Of a stretch of DNA of 64,000 nt, positions 21,839-31,968 are shown piece after piece. The position numbers and the translations under genes were made by a program. Within the stretch, counting starts at the first letter, position 1. Each line of letters starts with the position of its first letter. Source of the DNA: Drosophila persimilis. Lineage: Eukaryota > Arthropoda > Insecta > Diptera > Drosophilidae. The stretch covers positions 2,604,001-2,668,000 of the forward strand of contig NW_020825313.1 of the NCBI RefSeq assembly GCF_003286085.1. Reading direction: 5' to 3'. A model generated the notes under the pieces. The model was not told the origin of the DNA, ran no database searches, and worked only from the letters and a program-made list of their open reading frames with translations.

Positions 21839-22786
21839 TAGTTTTTTGGAAAGGTTGAAGCAAGACGGGAAGTTGAGGTTGAGGGTGGCACACTGGAAAG
21901 ATTTGGAAGGGATATGGGGGGCCTATTCTTCTTCTTAGCCTTAAACTCCTTCACCACCAAATGCTCCGGCCAAAATTTGGTGGAGCAAGTGGTGTCAAAT
22001 TGAGTTGGGGAGATGCTTATCTTAAACGAGGCTATCTCCCTGGCATAAGAGAATAAAAGCAATTACATCATTAGATGTGAGGTCAGGGGCCAGCCGTGAA
22101 ACAAAAACTTGTCGTTTTGGTGGGACTCCCACCAGTGGTTTAGTCACCACAGGTACTAGACCTGTGGCAATATCCGGAGGTCCGGAACGTCTATTTACTG
22201 GTGGGATCGGGATAGACGGGACAACTAGTGCGCTTGCGGACACCACGGATACGGACACTGCAGACGTACTTGGCTGCACATTCTCCGAGGCGATGAATTC
22301 GGCTACCGAATCTGCATCGCCAGCAGCTGTCGTTGCCTTTGGAGTGGCAAACGAGATCAACTGCTGCACACTTGGAGTGGTCGGAGTCAGTTTTTCGGCG
22401 GCGCACGGCTGAGTGACGGTTGGCACTTGCAGGTCCCGCGGAGTGACCTTTTTGCGCCTCGAAGACTCATTCAGCAGTTTTAAACCGCTAAACTGAACCT
22501 CCATGGCTAGGAGCCGATCGTATTGGTTTTTGAAACCAACGGTCAGCTCCTTAAAGCCACTCCGCGTCTGCCTCATGAAAGATACCATGTCCTTCTCCAC
22601 CGCACGGCATGCCTCGCAACTGTAATGCAAGCTATTACGTTTGGCTATAGCATCACTCACGAGGCCAGAAAATCCCGCGCATTTTGCGTGGACTACGCAG
22701 TCGCAGAGCCAGCAGGGAACATTCGGCTGATCGTGAGTGATCTGCTTCTTGCAGGTTTTTTTGGCGCAGACCACAGCGAATTCCAT
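21838..22786 (-). pseudogene. CR1 ORF1: PHD-like finger and RRM-like protein
   Basis: The frame starts MEFAVVCAKKTCKK. Cysteines and a histidine are spaced as C-x4-C...C-x2-C...H-x2-C...C-x2-C, a PHD/ESF-type zinc finger seen in CR1 ORF1. A serine/threonine/proline-rich middle follows, and then RQVFVSRLAPDLTSNDVIAF, the start of an RRM-like RNA-binding domain. A frameshift near 22050 ends this frame; the same domain continues in another frame to 21838 with FWPEHLVVKEF. The protein would bind element RNA. Confidence 0.75.
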
Positions 22787-23318
22787 TTTTATTATTTAAA
22801 TATTTTCTTAAGAAAATTTACGAAAAAAAATTAAAATTTACAAAACAAATTGGTATCAGACCAATGTGCCAGACAACGCTCAAAGCGGAATTGGTAAGAA
22901 AAAAAAAGAGAGCAGAGTGGAGAGCGGTTATAGCAAGAGCTACTAAACAGAGAGCGCTATTGCTCAGAAAGTTTAAAGAGCGAGAGAGAAAGAACAGTTA
23001 TTGAAGTTGAGGTGATAGCGAGAGAGTGATAAAAAAACAAAAGCTACCAGACGAGAGCGGACTGCAATGCAATACTCACTCACTGCAACAACACAAACAC
23101 AAGCCGACGGCGAAAAATAAAAAGTTAAATAATGTTTTAACACAAATCAAAAGGCATGCACTCGCGTAATAGAATGGGTTTCCAGTTTGTTGTCTGGTTA
23201 GGAATTATAATTAGAATTTAGTTAGTAACCGGCTGTTTATTCAAAACAAAAGGAAAAAATGCGGAGCGCAAAACAAAAACACGTCTGATCACTACGAAAG
23301 AGAACGAATTTTTTTTGA
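22787..23318 (-). other. CR1 5' untranslated leader
   Basis: This non-coding stretch is rich in GAGAG runs. It lies between the pol insertion point and CR1 ORF1. No gene is seen. It probably carries the internal promoter expected for non-LTR elements, but no motif can be named with confidence. Confidence 0.5.
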
Positions 23319-24962
23319 TTCCTTTTCTATTGCTGAATAATTGATTTTATGTTCGTTTAAGGTTCTACTTGCATAGCAAATTGGTTTGTGGTCTTGCGAC
23401 AGCACTGCTCCTAATGCAATGTTACTTGCATCGGTTGTTACCGTGAACATTTTGTTGAAATCTGGGAATGCGAGGATGGGGTCTGAGGTGATAAGTACTT
23501 TCAACTTTTCGAAGGCCTCGACGTATTTTTCCTCGGTTGGGTCTATGACTGCTCGTTTCTTTAATTTGAGTGTCATTGGTTTTGCTATATTAGCGAAATT
23601 GGGAATGAATTTCCTGTAAAATCCACATAAACCTATGAATGATTTTATTTTTGTGGTTGTATTGGGTATTGGGAAGTTTATTATGGCGGATATTTTCTTT
23701 GGATTAGGAACTATGCCGTTAGTTGTTACTACATTGCCTAGGAATTCCGTTTCTTTCTTCAGGAATTCACACTTATCCATTTGAAGTTTGAGGTTTGCAT
23801 CTCTCAACTTTTTAAGAGACAACAAATGTTCTTCCAATGATGTGGAATAGATAATGATGTCGTCTAGATACACAAGGCAATCTTTGAAAATTAAATCTTC
23901 TAACAGATTGTTCATGCATCTTTGAAATGTGGCGGGGGCAGTGGTTAGCCCAAAAGGCATACGAGTGAACTCGTAATGACCATGCTTCGTGGAGAAATCT
24001 GTTTTTGGGATTGAGCTAGGTTACATAGGAATTTGATGGAATCCCTTAGCTAAATCGATTGTTGTGAAATATTGGCACCTACCTAGTTTATCTAGTATTT
24101 CGTCCATTCTGGGTGTAAGAAATTTTTCCTTGATTGTCACCTCGTTCAGACTTCTATAATCTACTACCATACGATATTTCTGCTTTTCTGAAGCATCTAT
24201 TTTCTTTGGTATCATAGCAATGGGTGCGCAATAGGGAGAATTCGACTTACGAATGATTCCCTGTCTAATCATATCTTTGATTTGTTGAGTCACTTCTTGA
24301 TCGTGTATTTGAGCATATTTATATGGTCGACGATATACAGGATCTTCGTGATGGGTTTTAATTTCGTGCTTTATAGTACTAGTGAAGGTCAAAATGTCAC
24401 CTTCTTTATATTGCACGTCCTTAAATTCATGGAGAAACTTCTTTAGTTTATCCTTTTCTTCGTCATTTAAATGTTCCAACCTTAGCTGGTTGCATTCCCT
24501 TAATTCATTCTCTAATGCGGAAGCGAAGTATTGCTCTCCTTCAGGAGATGGGTCAAGGCACTTAGGTGTAGTTATATCTTCCTTTGAAGATGGCTTATCA
24601 CCTTTGTGTGCGGTCTTGCCGTCGGCAATTGCTTCTCCACTTTGGATGATTGGGTATGACCTTTCTCCTAACGTTACCGTTTCATTTCGGTAATCGATGA
24701 CGGCTTTGCTGGCCATCAAATATTCTCTGCCTAAGAGTATGTCATAATTTTCAGAAAAATTATGAATATACAATTTTTGATTTGTCGGACAGTTTTTGAT
24801 TGCATTACGTGTAATGCTCTGAGTCAGACGGACGGGTCCATTGATGGTATGGACGGTGAGGTTGTCGCTATCGACTTTGGAATCTGTATACTTTTCTTTT
24901 ATTATATTTATTGACGATCCCGAGTCTGCTATACCTCTTAATTTTTTGTTATTTACTATTAT
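23319..24962 (-). pseudogene. G2 pol: protease, reverse transcriptase, start of RNase H
   Basis: The minus strand is open from a protease with GIADSGSSINII, through a linker, to the RT motifs RMVVDYRSLNE and TTIDLAKGFHQIPM. An in-frame stop at 24021-24023 follows (a GAA codon in G4). The RT goes on with [27 protein letters not shown] and the RNase H start ([15 protein letters not shown]) up to the CR1 insertion. The protease frame is -1 relative to gag, as in 17.6-like elements that use frameshifting. The linker around [15 protein letters not shown] is 9 bases shorter than expected for the family. Confidence 0.9.
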
Positions 24963-24964
24963 TT

Positions 24965-25876
24965 CTATATATGGTCTTCCTCGATTTCTTCCGAGGCCCT
25001 CTGCTGAAAATTTACATCCATTTTCATATGTCCACTTTGGCTTTCCCTAGATCGTTTGACTGGCTGATTCGGTGCACTGCTACCTGCCTGAGTCTGATTG
25101 ATTTGATAGTTAGTGGGATTCTGTACTCTGCCTTGGTTTAAGAAATTTCTAAATTCGTTAAATAATCCATTATTATTTACGGCATTATTTCCTGAATTAT
25201 TTCGATTCGATACATGATTATTTCTGGAAGTACTTGGGTTTTGATTGCTATAATCGTTACTACTATAGCGAGGGTAATAAGTTCCAACATTCCTACGATT
25301 GTTATTTCCGTTCCTTGAGTGTTCGTGATTCTTGTTATCATTTACGAAATTTTCGTAGATTCCTAACTCTTGAGCTGATTTTTCTAGTTTAGCCATAGTA
25401 GAAATGTCTTTCTTTGCTAAAATGATGAACAGTCTATTGGGTAGAGCATCTTCTATGGTATGTCTGGTGGCATTTTCTAGAGCGTTTTTAAAGATTGTCT
25501 TATTTTCTGCGCTAGTTTCCAGATTTAGTTTACTTACTATAACATTTGACTTAATTTCTAGTTCCTCTATGAACTTACGAATACTCCCATTGAATTTGGT
25601 ACCGTGTAATTGTTGTAGTAGCGTCTTGTATGGAGTGCGGTTGTTGAATTTGCTGATTAGGGCTGCATTTAGATTACTCCAGGTGTTGGGTTGAAGGCTT
25701 TGTGATAAAAGTTGTGCTCGTCCGCACAGTTGACCCTCAGTGGCTCCGTACATGATGCTTTGTTGCCGGAGGTCTTCTGTTGGGTACAATCTTAGACGTT
25801 CTTGGCCTCCGTCGTATGGTGGAATTTTCCTGATTGACTTCAAGGCTTGGTTCAGGTGTGTTTCTGTTAGCGGCAT
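24965..25876 (-). CDS. G2 gag (17.6-like)
   Basis: The intact frame has 303 codons starting MPLTETHLNQALKSI. It lacks CCHC knuckles and ends in a basic, N/Q-rich tail (NNRRNVGTYYPRY, KRSRESQSGHMKMDV), as in 17.6/297 gag. It matches the G4 gag across its length, although about 17 residues near position 20 (the SFIKRIEY region of G4) are missing. It would form the capsid and bind RNA. Confidence 0.85.
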   Translation of the reverse strand: MPLTETHLNQALKSIRKIPPYDGGQERLRLYPTEDLRQQSIMYGATEGQLCGRAQLLSQSLQPNTWSNLNAALISKFNNRTPYKTLLQQLHGTKFNGSIRKFIEELEIKSNVIVSKLNLETSAENKTIFKNALENATRHTIEDALPNRLFIILAKKDISTMAKLEKSAQELGIYENFVNDNKNHEHSRNGNNNRRNVGTYYPRYSSNDYSNQNPSTSRNNHVSNRNNSGNNAVNNNGLFNEFRNFLNQGRVQNPTNYQINQTQAGSSAPNQPVKRSRESQSGHMKMDVNFQQRASEEIEEDHI

Positions 25877-26062
25877 GTTGATTTCTTTTTATTTATTTAT
25901 TTTTTCTAATATTAATTGAGTTTGAATCGTGTGTAGATTCTTTGGCGAATCTCTTTAGTATAAGCGTTACTTTTTTTCTGATCACTGTAGGTTATTACGC
26001 ACTGTAACTGTCACTACGCCAATTGATCGTCTTAAAAAAAGGATTCACTTTTAACTGAGATC

Positions 26063-26078
26063 CTACCGACTGCGCCAG
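26063..26078 (-). promoter_or_regulatory. tRNA-Ser-type primer-binding site of G2
   Basis: On the minus strand GGCGCAGTCGGTAGGA directly follows the 5' LTR. The same site is in G4 at 38512. This is the primer site typical of 17.6, 297 and tom. The leader 25877-26062 between it and gag has no gene. Confidence 0.8.
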
Positions 26079-26739
26079 TTAAATTTGCGACACTTGAGTT
26101 TAAGTTTTAAAAAAGGTTTTATTCTTTCACTTAAACTTAGCGTACAATGGTTAGTTATTTCCCCGACGATGACTGAGGTCCGATGTCTTGAATGGAATTA
26201 ACTTGGTTGAATTCTCCGACGGTGTCGCGATTGACGTTTGTCTTGAACAGAACTGCCTTGCCTTCTTAGATGTAGACTATTTATATTATGATGCTCGGTT
26301 TGGGATTCGGATTTGGATTCGGAGGCGTTGGCTTCGACTTCGGCTTCGGAAATGGAGTACGTGACTCGATCGATATGTGGGAAAGGCAGCTTTTGATGAA
26401 AGGCTTCCGCTGCGTATGATCGGTGTTGCATTACTTGGGGGTGGCTGAGAATATGGCCTCTGATTGGTCAGCTAGGATGGCGCGGTTCTTGAGAATCGAT
26501 TAGTAACTGATCTCTGAAGAGTGGCGTGATTCTAGTGCGGCATCTATTGTTTTATGTTCAACTTCTAGCTTAGGGTGTTTGTTTACATTGCCTGCAATCG
26601 GCTACGCGTGGTCCATTTCGAGCGTGAGATTGTTTATGGGGGTTCGAAGCTGAGGGTGTCGGATTGTTTATAGTATTGTGGGTGCAGGGTAATAGACATA
26701 GACCAGGGTATGCGGAGCATGGACTATAGATATGTCACT
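26079..26739 (-). repeat. 5' LTR of G2
   Basis: It spans 661 bp; on the minus strand it starts AGTGACATATC and ends AAATTTAACT before the primer site. It matches 10593-11224. The right flank is a TA repeat inside the Ulysses-like LTR. A TATA-like motif (ATATTTATATT region on plus near 26278) precedes the MQHRS frame. Confidence 0.85.
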
Positions 26740-27361
26740 ATATATATTACCACGAACACTTTCCAAATTAATCACGGACATACCAGCTAGGTTTTTTTAC
26801 ACTGCTTTCCTGGGTAATTCTCCTGATTCTCGGTCTTAATTGAAACTCAGCTCAAGAGGTATGGCGTAGATGCCAGAACTGTTCGTTTGCTAAATATATA
26901 TATATGTATATATATTTATTATTCACGAGTATAGCACCAATACGTCCGCTTAAATCAATCGATTCTCAGTCAATAACTCCAGCCAACTTCTGCAAGTTCA
27001 GCGGTACCTAACCAAAAGCTCGAAGATCGGATGATATTTGGAAACTTTAACTGCATAATCGGATAATCTTAGGAACTTTAACTGCATAATCGGATGATCT
27101 TTCGCCCAATTGAGCGAAATTTTGGTCAAGCTTTTAATCTATGTTCTCCCTACGCTACGCTACTCTCTTGGGTCAAGGTAAACGTGACGTCTTTCACCTT
27201 AATGCGTGCGCTGCGCGCCGACTCTCTTTAGAAAGCTTTTCGGAAAGCTTGCAGCTTACGATCCACTTTCGGAGTTAGTATGTATCTGCACTTTTAAGCA
27301 TTACCAAAAGAAAACTGTGCTTATCCGTGATGTTCCATACACTTTCCCTAAATTCCCTACA
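26740..27361 (-). repeat. Ulysses-like 3' LTR, truncated by G2 insertion
   Basis: It matches the last 620 bp of the other two LTRs in plus reading, ending CCTACA at 27361. The rest of this LTR should lie on the far side of G2 but is not found in the window. It includes a TA microsatellite (around 26895) and repeated units of CTGCATAATCGGATGATCTT type. Confidence 0.85.
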
Positions 27362-27419
27362 CCACAGTTGAAGACGTAATTGATCTTACAATGAGACTTA
27401 AACTGAAGAAGGCCATTTA

Positions 27420-29830
27420 CTAAGGTTTAAGCTGAATATCTTTTAAGTGATAGACTCCTAAGTTTTTCTTATCTTCGCTAGCTAATTGGTAATACATTGT
27501 CCATACTCGGCGAATAACCTTGGCTGATATAAACACAGGTGCCAGTTTAGCGCTGAACTTTTTTAAATCGTTGCTCTGAAAAAAATTCCGGGCATATACG
27601 ACGTCTCCAACTTTAAGTTGACGGACCCGGCTACGTAAGTTGTATGTCCTCGCATTCTGCTCGTGTGATTCAGCTACCTTTTTCTGAGCGGCTTGTCGAC
27701 ATACTTGTACTACATCTGGATATTTGACTCTGGTGTCATCCGATAGGAGATTTAGTCGTCTGAGTAGTTCATAATCCTTTCCGTTAAGAATCATATTCTG
27801 CCCAAATGCAAAAAAATACGGCGAATACCCTGTGCTTCTATGGATATTGGCTCGTAACGCTGCACTAATTTCAGGTAACTTGCTGTCCCAATTAGTATGA
27901 TCTTTGCCGACGTACGCTCTTATAGCCGCTAACACGGATCGGTTTAACCGTTCACTGGCATTGGCTTGCGGTGAGTATATTGCAGTGTACTGGTTCAAAT
28001 GACTTGAAATTCCCAGCGACAAACTGCGAACCATTATCGGTGAGTATAGTCTCAGGGACCCCGAAAGTACTAAATAACATATTTTCTAGGAAGTCAGAAA
28101 CGTCGCATTGTTATACATAGGATCCTATTTGTGTAACCATTTTTGGCCAAAACAAGTACCTTTTTACTTTTTCAACGGTTTTCCCAATACCACTGTGGGA
28201 AGCGTCTGGGGGGTCATGAGCCCTGGAAATTATATCGCTGGTAAGGCCTGATGTAATCCAAAGCTTCCAAGTTTGTTTATCTGCTATCGCGTCCCCTGAA
28301 GATGGTTCGGTTCTTTTATACACCAAATTATCGTCAACCTTCAAATCGGGTAACTTAAGTTGATTAAGCCTTATGTGTTATATTAGATCCATGTATTCTT
28401 TCGATTTAAACTCTGTAGAAGCAAGGTCGACTATGGGTCCGTTGCCGTTCAACTCTCTTACCTCGGGTTCATCTTGGCGTGACAACGCGTCGGCCACTAC
28501 GTTTTCGGACCCTTTCCGTTGTGATATTTGAAAATTAAATCCCTGTAATTTTATAGCCCAGCGGGCCAAGCGACCTGACAAATCTTTTTGCCTCATAAGC
28601 CATTGTAGGGACGCCTGATCCGTTATAACTTGGAAATCCTGTCCTTCTACGTAAGCTCTAAACTTCATTATTCCTTTAATCACTGCCAAGCACTCGAGTT
28701 CGGTGACCGAATAGTTTCGTTGCGCCTTGGAAAGTTTCTCGGACATAAAAGCTATAGGTAACTCTATCCCTTCCTCGTTTAATTGAGCTAGTAAGCAGCC
28801 CAAGCCAAAAGTGCTTGCGTCACATACTAACAAAAAGGGTTTCTTAAAATCGGGGGTGGCTAGGATTGGAGCAGATGTTAAGCAGGATTTGAGTTTATTG
28901 AAAGCTTCTTCGGCTGATGCGCTCCACTTAAGTGGTTGATGCTTTTTTAGTAGTTCCGTTAAGGGGTAGCTGACGGTGGCATAGTTATCGACAAAGCGTC
29001 TGTACCATCCAGAAAGTCCTAGAAATCTCCTTATCTGTTTCAGGGTTTTTGGGATCGGGAACTCCATTATGGATTTTATTTTTCCCCGGACTTGTCTTTA
29101 ACTTACCATAACCTATTATGAATCCCAGATATTTAATCTCCCGTATACAAAAGTTTGACTTGGCTATATTAATCGTGAGATTGGCCTTACGCAAATGCAT
29201 CGCTACCTCTTGTAACAGCACCAAGTGTGAATCGAAGTCATCTGAGAGCACCAGTAAATCGTCCAAATAGACAAAAACCCGATTCCTGAGGTGTGTATCA
29301 CCTGATCCATAAGTCGGCACAACGTCTGAGCGGCATTAGTTAGGCCAAACGGCATTACCTTATACTGGTAAAGCGGCCCATTGGGAAAGGTAAAAGCTGT
29401 ATAGTGCCGAGATTTTTCTTCCAAAGGAATCTACCAGTATGCGTGTTTCATGTCAAGTCCCGTTATGTATTTGGCTGGTGATAATCTACTAAGAATGCCA
29501 TCAATGTGTGGTAAAGGGTAGGCATCTTTGCGAGTGTTCTTATTAATTTCTCGGGAATCTAAACATAATCGGTTTTTCGTACCTTTCTTAACTAAAACGC
29601 AATTGCTACTCCAGGAACTATTCGATTCCTCGATCACGTCTAAGGCCAGCAATTTCTCCACTTCGTCCACTTCGTAACTTTTCCTTCGCGGGTGAAATCG
29701 GCCAATGGCGTTGCTTAACTGATCTATCGGGTACCATTTCGATCGTGTGCTGGATAGCTTTCGTACGTCCTAATCCTTCCCTTTCAAACGAAGGAAACGA
29801 ATGAATCACGGATTCTAGTCTAACCTTTTG
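27420..29830 (-). pseudogene. Ulysses-like pol: RT, RNase H, partial integrase
   Basis: RT starts near IQHTIEMVPD and includes KDAYPLPHIDGILSRLSP, GLDMKHAYW, MPFGLTNAAQTLCRL and FVYLDDLLVLSDDF. RNase H has LLVCDASTFGLGCLLAQ, SVTELECLAVI and GSENVVADALSRQDEP. The integrase keeps its zinc-binding end (HDPPDASHSGIGKTVEKV) and its second catalytic region (ILTDNGSQFV), but the part between them, with the first aspartate, is deleted near 28105. The C-terminal part ends at 27420. Defects include an in-frame TAG at 29431-29433 and frameshifts near 29320, 29640 and 28375. No protease motif is present between gag and RT, so that domain is also lost. Confidence 0.85.
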
Positions 29831-30014
29831 GTCTTTGCTTAGATCGTGTACTGGCGGTGATTCCGAACTTGGGAACTTGATTGGGATGGTGATTGGGAAC
29901 TTTCACCATCTATATCTATCCCCTCCGTCTGGGTTTGTGCCTCTACAAGGGACCTATTAGATCGAATTTTTGGACAATCCGGGTTGGAGGTGTTTTCTTG
30001 GAAAGTTTGCTCTT

Positions 30015-30719
30015 TCATTCTGTCATCATTGTTGGATGCGCCAGAATGGTGTTTGTTTGCGCATCCCGCTTGCGGTTTGCCGATGGGTTACATTTTTCGC
30101 ACTTTGGCTTATAAGTATTTTTCGCCCCGCAGCCATAACAGAAGACTCGGCGTTCTGCTACGCAATCTTCAAACCGATGGCCTGTTTTGTCGCAATTCCA
30201 GCAAACAAACCGCTTGCGACGTAGTTCGGAGATACTCTCTTCTTCGAGTTCTTCTTCCTCACTCTGAATTTCTGATACGCTGGGTCTAGTTACCCTGTTT
30301 CTCTGTAGAAAGTTGCCAGCATCTTTACAGAAGTGTTCATGCTTTTTAAATCTAAATTTCAATTTTTTAAATTTAAATGAAAATCTTCGAAGGATTCGTT
30401 GTCCTTCTGTTGACGTTTCCGTATCATTTCCCAAAGGTCAAAATCATCTTTCTGATCGTCGAATCTTTGTCTAAACGCTGTACAGAACGATGGCCAGGAG
30501 TATTGGTGGTTTCTTCGATGAAAATCCCAGAACCAATCGCTGGCCTTGCCTGTGAAAAGCAGATGCAGATTGTCGCAAAGTAACTGAGTCTGTCCCGTCT
30601 CGAGAACCATCAAATTTAAGACGCCAGCTTAGTAGGATATTTGCCGCCTTTGCCGGAGCTACATTTCCGGCTGATTGACTACTCCTAGGAGTTCTTCCTT
30701 GGGAATCGCCTCTAACCAT
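30015..30719 (-). pseudogene. Ulysses-like gag, copy 1 (downstream unit)
   Basis: The N-terminus (MVRGDSQGRTPRSSQ) is followed by a capsid-like region (LHLLFTGKASDWFWDFH, FCTAFRQRFDDQKDDFDLWEMI). The C-terminus has two CCHC-type knuckles: CWNCDKTGHRFEDC and CYGCGAKNTYKPKCEKC. Two deletions of about 13 and 53 bases relative to copy 2 break the frame near 30590. A further frame break follows near 30360, shared with copy 2. The protein would form the particle shell and package RNA. Confidence 0.8.
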
Positions 30720-30745
30720 GTAACTATCATTGTCTACCTCTCTAC

Positions 30746-31101
30746 CTCACTATAAAACGTATATCTCAGAATTTCGCCCCACCCCCTTCCGACCCACAAA
30801 GGACGAAAATCTGTTGCATCCACAATATTGCAGATTCGAGAAAACTAAAAACGCAGAATCATAGATAACGACCATATCTATCAGATTGCTGAATCTGGAT
30901 CAGATCAGATAATTTGTATAGCCAAAAGGATCAAATCAATTTGCAGTGGCTACGCAGCGCCCGTGACATCAGCTCAGACTGATTTTCTGTCGTGTCGTTT
31001 AATATTAGCGGCGTCTGCCGGAGGAGAGCCATACTGACTTAGTATCGGGTATAAATGTAGAGTTGCGGTCTCCGCAGCAACTCACAACGTTCCCCCTCGT
31101 T
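30746..31101 (+). repeat. INE-1/DINE-1-like 3' fragment between gag and RING gene, copy 1
   Basis: It corresponds to the last ~370 bp of the full element at 45239-46371, from CTCACTATAAAACG to CGTTCCCCCTCGTT. It keeps the terminal hairpin GAGTTGCGG...CCGCAGCAACTC. A 22-bp part (TCTCTCGCAC... region) present in copy 2 is missing here. It lies directly before gag on the element's sense strand. Confidence 0.8.
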
Positions 31102-31118
31102 ACGTAATAAGGTTGGAT

Positions 31119-31406
31119 CTAGTTTCCCTGAACATTAGGTGGTATGGAGCCTGAACTTAGGTGCAATTCTGCTGCTAGAGTACTATTTTCGTAACGCAGC
31201 CTACCAGGTTCGCATTCCGCTTTGCACACTGGACAAGACTTTTCGCTTTTCAAATGTTCGCATACGCACGTATTATGAAATCGGTGGTGACAAGGCGTGG
31301 TAGCTATCAACTGGTCTCGCCGCAAATTTCCCTGGCAAATAATGCAAAACGTGTCTTGGTTGATCAATGCCGAAGCTAAATTATCACTACTACGGTGGAC
31401 CGCCAT
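31119..31406 (-). CDS. RING-H2 zinc-finger protein carried by the Ulysses-like element, copy 1
   Basis: A 95-codon intact frame starts MAVHRSSDNLASAL; the ATG has A at -3 and G at +4. Residues 21-62 are a canonical RING-H2 finger: C-x2-C, 14 residues, C-x-H-x2-H-x2-C, 10 residues, C-P-V-C. This fold binds two zinc ions and in most known proteins recruits E2 enzymes, so a ubiquitin ligase role is likely by family. No signal peptide or membrane segment is seen. The gene is on the element's sense strand, downstream of the primer site by 540 bases and upstream of gag. It has no intron. It could be a captured host gene or an element accessory gene. I do not recognise the specific family. Confidence 0.75.
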   Translation of the reverse strand: MAVHRSSDNLASALINQDTFCIICQGNLRRDQLIATTPCHHRFHNTCVCEHLKSEKSCPVCKAECEPGRLRYENSTLAAELHLSSGSIPPNVQGN

Positions 31407-31946
31407 GATTTGAATGAATTTCTTAATAATAAAAAAATAGTAATAATGAAAATAAAATTATGAAACTAATCATAAATAGACGATCGTGATTCCTAAAATC
31501 TGTGACTTTTTCCTAGCACAAACTAGAATTTGATAAGGGAATCTCTACAGCCTAGCTCGAGATAATTTAATGAATATAACTTTGAGTCGGGGTATCCGTC
31601 TTTTGAATAACTCCCGTAGTTCCCTAAATCAACATCTTTAGTTATCTCGTTGGTGGAGTCCTATATCGTGATATTAACATATTGTAACTACCTATATAAG
31701 CTAGTCCATCCGGAGTAAGAGACAACAGATTATACATAGGTCGACTTTTCCAACCATGAAAAATAGTCGTAGATTCCGTAGTCAACAGCTGTCGTACTCC
31801 CACCCGGAGAGATCTATTAGTATAGCATTACCAGAGAATTATTGTTTTGTATGGAATATAGAGCTATGGTGGAGCCTAGCCCCAGAATGACATGCCTCTG
31901 GTACTAAAGTTAAGTACCAACTTTACGAGAGATCATGTCCCTTCGG
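31407..31946 (-). other. Leader between primer site and RING gene, copy 1
   Basis: This is 540 bases of non-coding, AT-rich sequence in both dimer units. No further gene is visible. It would be the 5' leader of the genomic RNA and may contain packaging signals. Confidence 0.5.
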
Positions 31947-31964
31947 GCCCCACGTTGGGCGCCA
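31947..31964 (-). promoter_or_regulatory. tRNA-Lys primer-binding site, copy 1
   Basis: On the minus strand TGGCGCCCAACGTGGGGC lies four bases (TAAT) after the LTR end CTACA. It is an 18-base complement of the 3' end of Drosophila tRNA-Lys(CUU) (GCCCCACGTTGGGCGCCA). Ulysses and Osvaldo also use tRNA-Lys. This site defines the LTR boundary. Confidence 0.9.
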
Positions 31965-31968
31965 ATTA

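Larger units (their letters stand above)
18692..23318 (-). mobile_element. CR1-clade non-LTR retrotransposon inserted in G2 pol
   Basis: The 4.6-kb element has ORF1 with a PHD-like finger and RRM-like region, ORF2 with APE endonuclease and reverse transcriptase, and an A-rich 3' tail (18692-18718, T on plus strand). It splits the pol codons for the RNase H motif IEKELLAIVW, which resume on each side. Motifs such as YTDFSKAFDSVNHS and GVPQGSHLGPLLF point to the CR1 clade (compare DMCR1A). Confidence 0.85.
10593..26739 (-). mobile_element. 17.6/297-like gypsy retrotransposon G2, interrupted by two insertions
   Basis: On the minus strand the order is 5' LTR, tRNA-Ser primer site, gag, protease-RT-RNase H, an integrase remnant, env, and 3' LTR. 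It is a relative of G4 (37917-44512). A BEL/Pao element (12970-18397) and a CR1-clade element (18692-23318) sit inside its pol. The 5' LTR abuts a TA-rich site inside the Ulysses-like LTR; 17.6-type elements prefer TATA-like targets. The 3' LTR lacks the last 45 bp, apparently because BEL element 1 inserted there. Confidence 0.85.

Noticed and set aside
31953-31964. Possible tRNA-Lys gene fragment
   Set aside because: Only the 18-base 3' end complement is present and it sits exactly at an LTR edge, so it is a primer-binding site.
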